15,353 nucleotides of DNA from DAIRET01 sp036795455 (lineage in GTDB: Bacteria; Bacteroidota; Ignavibacteria; Ignavibacteriales; Ignavibacteriaceae), in contig DAIRET010000063.1 in the NCBI GenBank assembly GCA_036795455.1, positions 1 to 15,353 of the forward strand, written 5' to 3'. Shown one piece after another: positions 5,747 through 13,068 of the stretch. A program made the translations under genes and the position numbers. A model generated the notes under the pieces. The model ran no database searches. It was given only the letters and a program-made list of their open reading frames with translations, and was not told where the DNA came from. How positions within the stretch are numbered: position 1 is the stretch's first letter; each line of letters begins with the position of its first letter.

Positions 5747-6592
5747 ATGAAAAAATTATTACTACTTGTTGTATCAACAGTAGTTTGCATTTTTCCGCAG
5801 AACTTCATGTACGAAGGGACAATCGGTAATTTTAATTCCGCCTCCGCAGTGTCGATTAGTCCACTTGGATTCATTTATGTCTCTGATTCAGGTACTGATG
5901 AAGTCCTTAAACTTGACACTCTCGGTAATTTATTAAAAAACATTGGTGGTTATGGTTGGAGTACTTCCCAGTTCGATGAGCCAACAGATGTTTTTGCGGC
6001 ACCTTTAAATATTTATACTGCCGATAAAAACAATCACCGCGTGCAGATACTTGATAAAGACTTGAACTACATTTCATCTGTTGCTACAAGGAATAATGAC
6101 ATCCAGGAAACTTCATTTGGTTACCCGGTATCATGTGCAGTTTCAAATCAGGGCGATTTGTTTATTCTTGATTCGGAAAATAACCGTGTAATTAAATTTG
6201 ATGTGTTGGGAAAATTCAGTCAGAATTTCGGCGGATTCGATGCCGGAATCTTTGCATTGGAAAACCCTGTAAAGCTTTCCGTTTCCGGAGCCGGGAATGT
6301 TTTCATTCTTGATAATCACGATATACTCAAAATCTTTGATAGTTTCGGTAACGGAATGATGAATATAAAACTTGAGAACCGCTTTAACGACATAGACATC
6401 CTTTTCAATTATATCACGCTCACTTCAAATGATTTTATTCTTCTGGCAAAAATCGGAAACGAAAAATTGGAGTTTCATAAATTGAATTTAACCGGTGATT
6501 ATCAAAGTACAGAATTCATCTCTTCGGTTTTTTATAATAATAAACTATATGTACTAACCACCAGTTGTTTAATGATCTTCGTAAAAGAATGA
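5747..6592 (+). CDS. Secreted NHL-repeat beta-propeller protein
   Basis: This 281-residue protein starts with a signal peptide (MKKLLLLVVSTVVCIFPQ) and then forms a beta-propeller of NHL-type repeats. Clear blades are ASAVSISPLGFIYVSDSGTDEVLKLDTLG (about 32-60), PTDVFAAPLNIYTADKNNHRVQILDKD (about 81-107) and PVSCAVSNQGDLFILDSENNRVIKFDVLG (about 127-155). The next, NPVKLSVSGAGNVFILDNHDILKIFD, is shorter, and the last two are degenerate. Six blades would fit the length. Such propellers usually bind proteins or ligands; no catalytic residues are evident. It is expected in the periplasm or at the surface. It is first in a run of four plus-strand genes, and its stop overlaps the next start (ATGA). 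Confidence 0.85.
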   Translation: MKKLLLLVVSTVVCIFPQNFMYEGTIGNFNSASAVSISPLGFIYVSDSGTDEVLKLDTLGNLLKNIGGYGWSTSQFDEPTDVFAAPLNIYTADKNNHRVQILDKDLNYISSVATRNNDIQETSFGYPVSCAVSNQGDLFILDSENNRVIKFDVLGKFSQNFGGFDAGIFALENPVKLSVSGAGNVFILDNHDILKIFDSFGNGMMNIKLENRFNDIDILFNYITLTSNDFILLAKIGNEKLEFHKLNLTGDYQSTEFISSVFYNNKLYVLTTSCLMIFVKE

Positions 6593-7080
6593 GCATGATT
6601 CTCGCCTCAACTGTACGGAATAAATATATTAACTTCTACGCTGTAAGATTTTTTTTCTTCGCTGCAGCGGTATTGTTAAATCTATTGGTTTATTATGATC
6701 TTTTTTTTGATAACAGTTTCTTCCACCTTTTAGTTGAAAACCTATTCGGAACAGTTTGTCACCAGCAAGATGAAAAACTTTTGTCGTTTGCCGGGATTAC
6801 AACGATTGTATGTTCAAGGTGCTCCGGTATTTATACGGGTTTTCTTATTTCGACCATCTATTCATTAATAGCATATAAAAAGAAGATTACCGGTTCTTTG
6901 AAGATTGTTTATTTTGCATCATTACCGATGCTTCTGGATGTAATATCGGTTCAAGTAGGATTATATTACTATTCATCAACTTCAGCTTTCATAACCGGGT
7001 TTCTATTCGGATTTTTCTTATATCTATTTTTTATTGAAAATTTACAACATTATATGGGAAATGATATTGAACAGATTTAA
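6589..7080 (+). CDS. DUF2085 family integral membrane protein
   Basis: From the ATG at 6589 this is a 163-residue protein with about four membrane segments (roughly 18-38, 68-95, 105-125 and 133-151). The signature of DUF2085 is present: VCHQQ with C57 and H58, then CSRCSGIYTG with C75 and C78. Those Cys/His residues could bind a metal or form a redox centre, but the family has no established function. An upstream in-frame TTG at 6565 exists, but the ATG overlaps the preceding TGA as ATGA, which suggests translational coupling and is the better start. Its 3' end overlaps the next gene by 20 bases. Confidence 0.85.
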   Translation: MSMILASTVRNKYINFYAVRFFFFAAAVLLNLLVYYDLFFDNSFFHLLVENLFGTVCHQQDEKLLSFAGITTIVCSRCSGIYTGFLISTIYSLIAYKKKITGSLKIVYFASLPMLLDVISVQVGLYYYSSTSAFITGFLFGFFLYLFFIENLQHYMGNDIEQI

Positions 7081-7579
7081 GTATTCACCTGCATTTGTTA
7101 CAGGTTTCGGAGCAGCAGTTTTAACAACAATACCTGGATTTAAGGATTTTGCATGTTGTATGCTGATTCCGGCTGCAGCAATCCTCGCCCTCTATTTCGA
7201 TCAAAAAATCAACAGGTTCGAATCAAAAATAAGTGTGGGGGATGCTGTTTTATTCGGTTTATTCACCGGAGTTTTTACAGCATTCTTCGGAACTCTTTTT
7301 GAATTAATAGTTACTTACTTAACACACACGCACGAAATCGTTAAACTTTTGCCGCAAGTTGAAATAGCAATTGCAGAACTTAATATTGGCGATGCGGCGG
7401 AGAATTCAATTAACTTGATGAGAAATATTGCAAAAGAAATTACTGAAAACGGCTATTCTATTGCTCTCACTTCTCTATTATTGTTCAGCAATCTGTTTAT
7501 TTATATTCTCTTCGGAATGATGGGGGGTTTAATAGGTTTAACTTTAATTAACAAGAAGTTTCACAACAAAGAAAATTAA
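7061..7579 (+). CDS. Integral membrane protein of unknown function
   Basis: The product is 172 residues from the ATG at 7061, which has GGGAA just upstream. An alternative TTG at 7034 would extend it by nine residues within the previous gene and has poorer support. There are about four hydrophobic segments: 11-25, 31-47 (with a C32-C33 pair in FACCMLIPAAA), 62-88 and 133-163. Between the third and fourth lies a soluble, acidic, helical stretch (about 95-130), and GMMGGLIGL near the C-terminus is a glycine-rich helix. The arrangement recalls small Bacteroidota membrane families such as DUF4199, but I cannot assign it. It overlaps the DUF2085 gene by 20 bases and is two bases from the next gene, so the four genes probably form an operon. 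Confidence 0.75.
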   Translation: MILNRFKYSPAFVTGFGAAVLTTIPGFKDFACCMLIPAAAILALYFDQKINRFESKISVGDAVLFGLFTGVFTAFFGTLFELIVTYLTHTHEIVKLLPQVEIAIAELNIGDAAENSINLMRNIAKEITENGYSIALTSLLLFSNLFIYILFGMMGGLIGLTLINKKFHNKEN

Positions 7580-7581
7580 AA

Positions 7582-7884
7582 ATGATAACCGCACTGATTT
7601 TTTTCGCTCACTTTTTATTTGCCTTAATCGTATTTACAAAGAAATGGCAGGACGATAATCTTTCCGCAGCGCTTGTCAACCTTGCATTAATTGGAATACT
7701 TTTCTCGGTGGGATGGACTGTAACCGGCGTTGTTTCAAAATTTCTAATGGAACCTGAAGGATTTGGAATTTATTTTGACAGAGATACTTTTTCTTTATCA
7801 CTCCTTACCATAGCTGAATACTTCTTTTATAAAATGTATTACAAAGATACATTCTTTATTGAAGCCGGTAAGGAAACACAATAA
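7582..7884 (+). CDS. Small membrane protein of unknown function
   Basis: This 100-residue protein has hydrophobic segments at about 2-18 (ITALIFFAHFLFALIVF) and 29-52 (ALVNLALIGILFSVGWTVTGVVS), and an aromatic third region at 70-92 (SLSLLTIAEYFFYKMYY). It starts two bases after the previous stop and is the last gene of the NHL-DUF2085 cluster. Its 3' end overlaps the convergent tonB-like gene by 29 bases. No family is recognised. Its membrane pattern and tight spacing argue that it is real. Confidence 0.7.
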   Translation: MITALIFFAHFLFALIVFTKKWQDDNLSAALVNLALIGILFSVGWTVTGVVSKFLMEPEGFGIYFDRDTFSLSLLTIAEYFFYKMYYKDTFFIEAGKETQ

Positions 7885-8557
7885 CAGCAGTTTGCTCAAC
7901 CTGTTTCTGTCCGGCTGATAGCGGTTCAAATTTCCATCTTCTCAAGGAATTCATTGCAACATCTTCAAGCCGTGTATCCGCTTTAGTCAAAGGAAAGATT
8001 GTTCCTACCGTACCATCAGGAAGTATTGAAAAACGGAGCCTTATATCAATCTCTTTATTTACACCGGCTGGATATTCGGGTAACACGTAACTATAAATCC
8101 TTCTTTTACCGCGTCCGCCCCAGTCAATATCATAACCGAAACTTCCATCACCTGCAGATTTGTTCCCGCGGCTTACAGCATTTCTATCCATCGCATTATC
8201 CGATGGGTTTGAAGCATTTGTCTGCTTGTTTTTATCGCTTTTTTCCGATGCAACAACAAGGTTGTCTTCGGATGAATGCTTTGTAACCGGGAGTTCAATA
8301 TCTTTTACTTCTTCATTTTTCTGAGCAGATTCCTCTGTTGCCTGCTCTGTCTGCGTATTATCTGTTTGGTAAATCTCACTTCCAGGTGAACCGGAAGAAC
8401 CTGAAAGCCCTATATCACCGAAACCGATTTCAACGAAATCATGTGTGTTGTAGTCAAGAGTTATCTTTATGAAAAAAAATAGGACCAAGACCAACAGATG
8501 AAGCAGTAACGAAAGTGAGAAAGACATCTTCCTTATTGTAATCGCATTCAAGGTCAT
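7856..8557 (-). CDS. tonB: TonB family energy transducer
   Basis: This 233-residue inner-membrane-anchored periplasmic protein carries force from ExbB-ExbD to outer-membrane partners. The single N-terminal membrane helix is at about 12-31 and contains a histidine (H20), as does E. coli TonB. The linker (about 45-150) is rich in Ser, Gly, Gln and acidic residues rather than the usual Pro-Lys/Pro-Glu. The C-terminal TonB domain spans about 157-233: VLPEYPAGVNKEIDIRLRFSILPDGTVG, then LEDVAMNSLRRWKFEPL and a final strand. It is the last gene of a six-gene operon, six bases after exbD, which links it to that ExbB-ExbD pair and to the barrel upstream. A TolA-like role is possible, but the C-terminal domain is of TonB type. 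Confidence 0.9.
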   Translation of the reverse strand: MTLNAITIRKMSFSLSLLLHLLVLVLFFFIKITLDYNTHDFVEIGFGDIGLSGSSGSPGSEIYQTDNTQTEQATEESAQKNEEVKDIELPVTKHSSEDNLVVASEKSDKNKQTNASNPSDNAMDRNAVSRGNKSAGDGSFGYDIDWGGRGKRRIYSYVLPEYPAGVNKEIDIRLRFSILPDGTVGTIFPLTKADTRLEDVAMNSLRRWKFEPLSAGQKQVEQTAVIVFPYRLQ

Positions 8558-8563
8558 AGCAGA

Positions 8564-8968
8564 CTATATACTCTCTTTTTCAGTTTCGATAGTAAATTTA
8601 TCAATTCCGGCACCGCGTGCTGAATCAATAACTTTAATAACAAGTTCAATTGGCACCTGCTTATCAGCCCGAATAATAAGGTTTTGCTCTGTAACCGTTT
8701 CTTTTAAAATATTCAACTTAGCTGCAAGTTCATCAATTGTGGTCGGTTCCGCACCGAGAAATACTCCGCCTGCTTGAGTTAATGTAACAACAAATTTTGA
8801 CGGAGCTACCTGTTCATTATTCTTTGCCCCTGGCAGTTTTACTTTCACACCTGTTTGAACAACAAACTGCGAAGTAAGCAGGAAAAAAATCAATAACAGC
8901 ATAACAATATCGGTTAATGAAGAAAAACTGAATATTGCTATCGGTTTGTTTGAAGTAGTGAATCTCAT
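8564..8968 (-). CDS. exbD: ExbD/TolR family proton-channel subunit
   Basis: This 134-residue protein has one membrane helix (about 17-38, SSLTDIVMLLLIFFLLTSQFVV) that contains the proton-carrying aspartate D20 of the ExbD/TolR family. The periplasmic domain follows, with KVKLPGA and LIIRADKQVPIELVIKVIDSARGAGIDKFTI, the usual fold. It would form the proton motive force-driven motor with ExbB/TolQ just upstream. The start is supported by AGAGG about five bases upstream, overlapping the exbB stop (TAG). Sequence alone does not separate ExbD from TolR; the TonB downstream favours ExbD. Confidence 0.93.
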   Translation of the reverse strand: MRFTTSNKPIAIFSFSSLTDIVMLLLIFFLLTSQFVVQTGVKVKLPGAKNNEQVAPSKFVVTLTQAGGVFLGAEPTTIDELAAKLNILKETVTEQNLIIRADKQVPIELVIKVIDSARGAGIDKFTIETEKESI

Positions 8969-8976
8969 TTCAACCT

Positions 8977-9633
8977 CTATATATCGATTTCAATCTCGTC
9001 ATCAACATGTTTTGAACCAAGGTGAACCTCTTCAAGAGTGTCTACAACGTCATTTGAAATAATTTCCATATCGGAAACAAGTTTGTTAATAGCCGAAGTA
9101 AAGTAGTTATAAAAAAACAAAGCAATAATACCTACGGCTAATCCGAAAGCAGTCGTTATTAACGCCTCCCAGATACCGCCTGCAAGGTCGCTTGGATTAG
9201 CGGCACCCTGCAAATCTTCTATTCTCATAAATGCCGAAATCATTCCGGTTACAGTTCCTAAAAAACCGAGTAAAGGAGCGACACCGGAAATTGTAGCCAA
9301 TACCGATAACCCCTTTTCTAACTTCGCTATTTCCTGTTTACCTACATTCTGAATTGCTTCTTTTACTCTTTCGTGCCCGAGTTTAGATTTCTTCAATCCT
9401 TTTCGAATTATATTCGCAGCCGGAGTCCTTTCCTGCATACATACAGCAATAGCTCCGTCAACATCTTTTTTCTTTAACAAGGTTCTTATTTTAATAATAA
9501 AATTCGGTGCATTCGTTTTTGCTTTTCTTATTATCATATATCTGTCGATAGCGATTGCAAGACCTATTATTGAGCATAACAGAATAGGCCACATTAGATA
9601 ACCGCCTTTAAGAAAAATTGAAAGTAGGTCCAT
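8977..9633 (-). CDS. exbB: ExbB/TolQ family proton-channel protein
   Basis: This 218-residue protein has three membrane helices at about 13-33, 110-135 and 155-178. The MotA/TolQ/ExbB signature is clear: APLLGFLGTVTGMISAF in helix 2, and GGIWEALITTAFGLAVGIIALFFYNYF in helix 3. The cytoplasmic loop lies between helices 1 and 2. It forms the pentameric channel through which protons drive ExbD and TonB. AAGGAAG about five bases before the ATG fixes the start. It lies 14 bases after the HU/SPOR gene and eight bases before exbD. Confidence 0.94.
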   Translation of the reverse strand: MDLLSIFLKGGYLMWPILLCSIIGLAIAIDRYMIIRKAKTNAPNFIIKIRTLLKKKDVDGAIAVCMQERTPAANIIRKGLKKSKLGHERVKEAIQNVGKQEIAKLEKGLSVLATISGVAPLLGFLGTVTGMISAFMRIEDLQGAANPSDLAGGIWEALITTAFGLAVGIIALFFYNYFTSAINKLVSDMEIISNDVVDTLEEVHLGSKHVDDEIEIDI

Positions 9634-9647
9634 TATTCTTCCTTATA

Positions 9648-11456
9648 TTATTTTTGTCTTTGTAAAAAACTTTCAGCTTCGGATAACGAGTTGAAATATC
9701 CGACCTTTACTCTATACCAGCTTCCGCCTTTAGCCGGCAGATGTGCTTCTTCGATAAAGGATTTATATCCCTTCTTTGAAAAACTTGAAACTTCCTGTTC
9801 AGCTTTTGGTTTTGACCTCCAGGAAGAGACCTGAACAATGTATTTTGAGTTTTCAAGAAAGATTTGATCCGATACTTTTGTACCACTCAAACCTTCGCCC
9901 TGTACTTTTGCATCCTCAACTTTAGCTTTGTTCAGTATATTATCCGGGTTAGCTTTGGAAAATGTTTCCGAGGTTTCCAGTGCTGCTATAGCCGGTGTTT
10001 CCGTTTGTTGTACAGCTTCATTTTTTGTTTCCTGTTGTGATGAAACCGAATCCCGGTTGTATGGATAAGTAACAGGAACTGAATAATCTCTATCTATAAC
10101 TAACGGTTCCGAATCGGGGTGCATAGCGGATGATTTCTCTTCTTTCCCTTTCAACCATTCAGGGAAACCGGCAATCTTAATGTAAAACAAACCTGCAATT
10201 AGCAGGATTAGTATTCCCGAAAGAATGCCCCATATTTTAGATTCTTTTTTTCTTGTTTTTACTGCCGGCTCTTTTTTAATTTGAGCCTCTTCCTCTGCTT
10301 CCGGTACTAAAACGGGTACTTTTTTTTCAACCGGCGGTGGAAGGAAGTCGAAATTTACAACGGGTTCTTCTTCAGTCAGTTGAATCTTTTCCCGCTCTTT
10401 TTTTACTTCAACATAATGCGAAGTGCTTTCTTCGCTGCCCAGGTCAATTATGAACTCATTTAAATCGCTCAACTTCTCATTTTTGTTTTCATAGCCGGCA
10501 AAATCTTTTGTTGTTTTATAACCTTCAATTCTCTCTATATCGGAAGGAGAAATATTTAATTCTTTTGTACGCGGTGAAACGTAATCGTATTCATCAACAG
10601 TATCTTCTTTCGGGCTTGGTATTTCTTGAGACGGTGTTCCGCTTTTGAAAAAGGGGATTTCATTCTCTTCCTGTTCTTCAATTTGCGGTTCGGGAAACAG
10701 TTTTTCAAGATCGTTGAATGTAATACTCTCTTCCGGGAAGGTGGGTGAAAATTCATCCGGTAACTCGGTGATTCTACCCGGTTCAATCACTTTTGAATTA
10801 TCGATATTATCAAAAACATCATCGTTTAGAAGTTGATGTTCTTCATATTCACGTGTCCATTTGCCGCCGAAATCCCACGGAATATTATCCCCGTCTTCAT
10901 ATACTTCCTCTTTTTCTGGAAAATAGTCGGATTCGGGCAATTGAAAATCCTCCGGGAATTCAATTGATGTTTTATTCCTAACATTCTCCAGTGTGTAGAA
11001 AGGCAGTTTTAAAATGCTTCCTTTGGCAATTAGGTTTTCAATTTTTATTTCAATAAGTACAATTGCATCTACGGGACTAATGTAATCCTCAATTTCTGAA
11101 GAGTATTGCAATCTTGATGAAATCACCGGTTTCCCGATTCCCATACTAAAATAAGCATCAATCGGCTCGGTAGTAGAGAACGGGTTACCCGTAACATTAA
11201 AGACAAGTTCCTCCGGAGTATTAAAAAACGCTTCCGATTCCGAGAAGAAAACTGCATTAAAAAACTCAGCTTTATGTTTATCTTTTTTCCTTAGTCTTTG
11301 AAATCTGAAATTACCGACATCAGGTAAATTCAAGTAGATGGAATCATCCAAAATTCTTGAAAGATGTAACAGGAACAGTTCCATGAAAGATTTTGCATCG
11401 GAACTTTGCACATCGGCAAGATAAACTAATTTTTCTATTAAGTCTGTTCTCGTCAT
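9648..11456 (-). CDS. Membrane protein with N-terminal HU-like domain and C-terminal SPOR domain
   Basis: This 602-residue single-pass protein has three parts. Residues 1-90 resemble the HU/IHF fold as found in Bacteroidota CCDC81-type HU domains: TRTDLIEKLVYLADVQ, then LNLPDVGNFRFQRLRKK. Residues about 165-400 are a long, acidic, low-complexity region rich in Glu, Pro and Asp. KTRKKESK precedes a membrane helix at about 408-427 (WGILSGILILLIAGLFYIKI), which by the positive-inside rule puts the N-terminus in the cytoplasm. After a Ser/Thr/Gln linker the C-terminal SPOR domain (about 538-602) contains YIVQVSSWRSKPKAEQEV and WYRVKVGYFNSLSEAESFL. SPOR domains bind denuded peptidoglycan at division sites. 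The DNA-binding ability of the HU-like part is unproven. It is the third gene of the six-gene operon. Confidence 0.85.
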   Translation of the reverse strand: MTRTDLIEKLVYLADVQSSDAKSFMELFLLHLSRILDDSIYLNLPDVGNFRFQRLRKKDKHKAEFFNAVFFSESEAFFNTPEELVFNVTGNPFSTTEPIDAYFSMGIGKPVISSRLQYSSEIEDYISPVDAIVLIEIKIENLIAKGSILKLPFYTLENVRNKTSIEFPEDFQLPESDYFPEKEEVYEDGDNIPWDFGGKWTREYEEHQLLNDDVFDNIDNSKVIEPGRITELPDEFSPTFPEESITFNDLEKLFPEPQIEEQEENEIPFFKSGTPSQEIPSPKEDTVDEYDYVSPRTKELNISPSDIERIEGYKTTKDFAGYENKNEKLSDLNEFIIDLGSEESTSHYVEVKKEREKIQLTEEEPVVNFDFLPPPVEKKVPVLVPEAEEEAQIKKEPAVKTRKKESKIWGILSGILILLIAGLFYIKIAGFPEWLKGKEEKSSAMHPDSEPLVIDRDYSVPVTYPYNRDSVSSQQETKNEAVQQTETPAIAALETSETFSKANPDNILNKAKVEDAKVQGEGLSGTKVSDQIFLENSKYIVQVSSWRSKPKAEQEVSSFSKKGYKSFIEEAHLPAKGGSWYRVKVGYFNSLSEAESFLQRQK

Positions 11457-11470
11457 AAATTAATAACCGG

Positions 11471-13066
11471 TTACCAGGTATAATTGATTCCCGCCATAAT
11501 ATCAACCGGGGTTTCTTTATAGTTTTTAAATAAATAATTTTTTCTACTCAACAAATTATTGAATTCCAGTGTAATGTTAAAACCGTTATTGAAAGAGTAG
11601 TCAAAATTCAGACCTAAATCAATATAAGGATCAATCTCCATTGTGTTTGCAAGATCAGCATAAGTTCTCGATAAATATTTCAATTTAATCTTCGAAAGAA
11701 CTCCGAAATCGAATTTGTAACCGTAAACAACTTCTCCTTTAATGGATGGATAATACGGAAGCAATAAACCTGCCGTATCTTTTACTTCGCCGGCATTTAA
11801 TTCCGCGTAAAGATAACCGAATCTTCCGGGGTGAACCAGAATATTTATAAATGTATTGAATGACTTTGCTTCAGTTGTATTCAATTCAAAAAAGCCGGGA
11901 CTAACAGTATCGGTAAAGTAATAATGGTCCGGTGAATTGTAATACTTGAATCCGCCGTTTATCTCGAATTGTTTTTTGTATTCAAACTTTACTGCCAACA
12001 AAAAATTGCTGTTCTTTTTCATAAAAAGGTTGTTAAAACCTAAAGAGTTGAAATACGGATTAACTGCCAATAATGCTTTGTTTGTAACAAATTCAGATGT
12101 GGGATTATACTCGGCTAAAAAGAGTATCCCCTTATCCAACTTGAAAGATAATTCAGCTACCGGGCTGAAATTATAATTTGTATCCGATGATGAGTATTCA
12201 AAACCGAAATTAACCCTTACTGCTCTGGAGGCTTTAAACCCGATCAATCCTTTTGTTTTTAAATAGTTGAATGATTGATTACCGATTAACTGGCTCGGAT
12301 GTTTTAAATACTGCGAGTTGAACTGAAGCCCGGCTATTACCTCGAAATTCTTAAAAAACAGATTTGCATTTGTTGTAAATCCGAGAACGTTTTCACTAAG
12401 ATTTTCATTACCAAGATTAACAAATTCATCGTTAAACCTGAAATCATAAATGAAATTCTTTCCAGAAAGATTTTTTAATCCGAAAGCAACATCTGCATTA
12501 GTTATCTCTCTTTTCAAATCCGGAATTAATGATGCAAAGAACTTCCTGCTCGAATGCTCCACAATACCGTTTCCGTATAAATTCACTCCGGGTAGAAAAC
12601 CCGAGTTTTCATCAATAAAATAATCGAACTTGAGATTACCGCTTACAGAGAAGAGGTCAGCATTTTCAACATATGGTCTTCTGCTGATTGTGTTAACCCC
12701 GGCGTTTAGGAATGCATTTTCAAACGGTAAATAGTAATTCAGTTTTGCAGAAGGAAGATAGTTGTTGCTTAAACCGAAAAATAAGCTGCCGTTTGCAAAA
12801 TCAACTTCATCTAAAAGAAGAACGTCTTTTTTTAGCGGGTCACTAAATTCTTTTATTTCCAATTCTTCAGGTGAATAAACCGGCAGAATGAACTGCTCCG
12901 AGAGAGTGGAAATGTGTTCCGGTTTCATTTTTTTCATTTCAGGCAACGTAAAAGTCTCTTTACCTGTAATAACAAAATCGGGTAATTCAACATTTTGTCC
13001 TTGTGATGCTTCCTGTGCAATTAAGTTACCGGCAAGTATTAATAAAAGGGATACTAAATATTTCAT
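11471..13066 (-). CDS. Outer-membrane beta-barrel protein with TonB-box-like N-terminus
   Basis: The product has 531 residues. The signal peptide is MKYLVSLLLILAGNLIA with cleavage before Q18. Residues 26-35, VELPDFVITG, resemble the TonB box/start of TonB-dependent receptors. From about 90 the sequence is made of alternating amphipathic strands with aromatic belts and Asn/Gly turns (LKFDYFIDENSGFLPGVNLYG, FEVIAGLQFNSQYL), and it ends in an aromatic residue (GINYTW), all typical of an outer-membrane barrel. The roughly 130-residue plug of true TonB receptors does not fit between 35 and the first strands. A strong AAGGAGGG lies ten bases before the ATG, inside the end of the TPR gene. It is the second gene of the operon, followed by the SPOR protein 14 bases on. 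Substrate unknown. Confidence 0.8.
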   Translation of the reverse strand: MKYLVSLLLILAGNLIAQEASQGQNVELPDFVITGKETFTLPEMKKMKPEHISTLSEQFILPVYSPEELEIKEFSDPLKKDVLLLDEVDFANGSLFFGLSNNYLPSAKLNYYLPFENAFLNAGVNTISRRPYVENADLFSVSGNLKFDYFIDENSGFLPGVNLYGNGIVEHSSRKFFASLIPDLKREITNADVAFGLKNLSGKNFIYDFRFNDEFVNLGNENLSENVLGFTTNANLFFKNFEVIAGLQFNSQYLKHPSQLIGNQSFNYLKTKGLIGFKASRAVRVNFGFEYSSSDTNYNFSPVAELSFKLDKGILFLAEYNPTSEFVTNKALLAVNPYFNSLGFNNLFMKKNSNFLLAVKFEYKKQFEINGGFKYYNSPDHYYFTDTVSPGFFELNTTEAKSFNTFINILVHPGRFGYLYAELNAGEVKDTAGLLLPYYPSIKGEVVYGYKFDFGVLSKIKLKYLSRTYADLANTMEIDPYIDLGLNFDYSFNNGFNITLEFNNLLSRKNYLFKNYKETPVDIMAGINYTW

Positions 13067-13068
13067 TT

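Noticed and set aside
5747..6592. NHL propeller as a TolB counterpart for the TonB-like operon
   Set aside because: It is on the opposite strand in a different, convergent operon and lacks the TolB N-terminal domain. Proximity alone is not enough.
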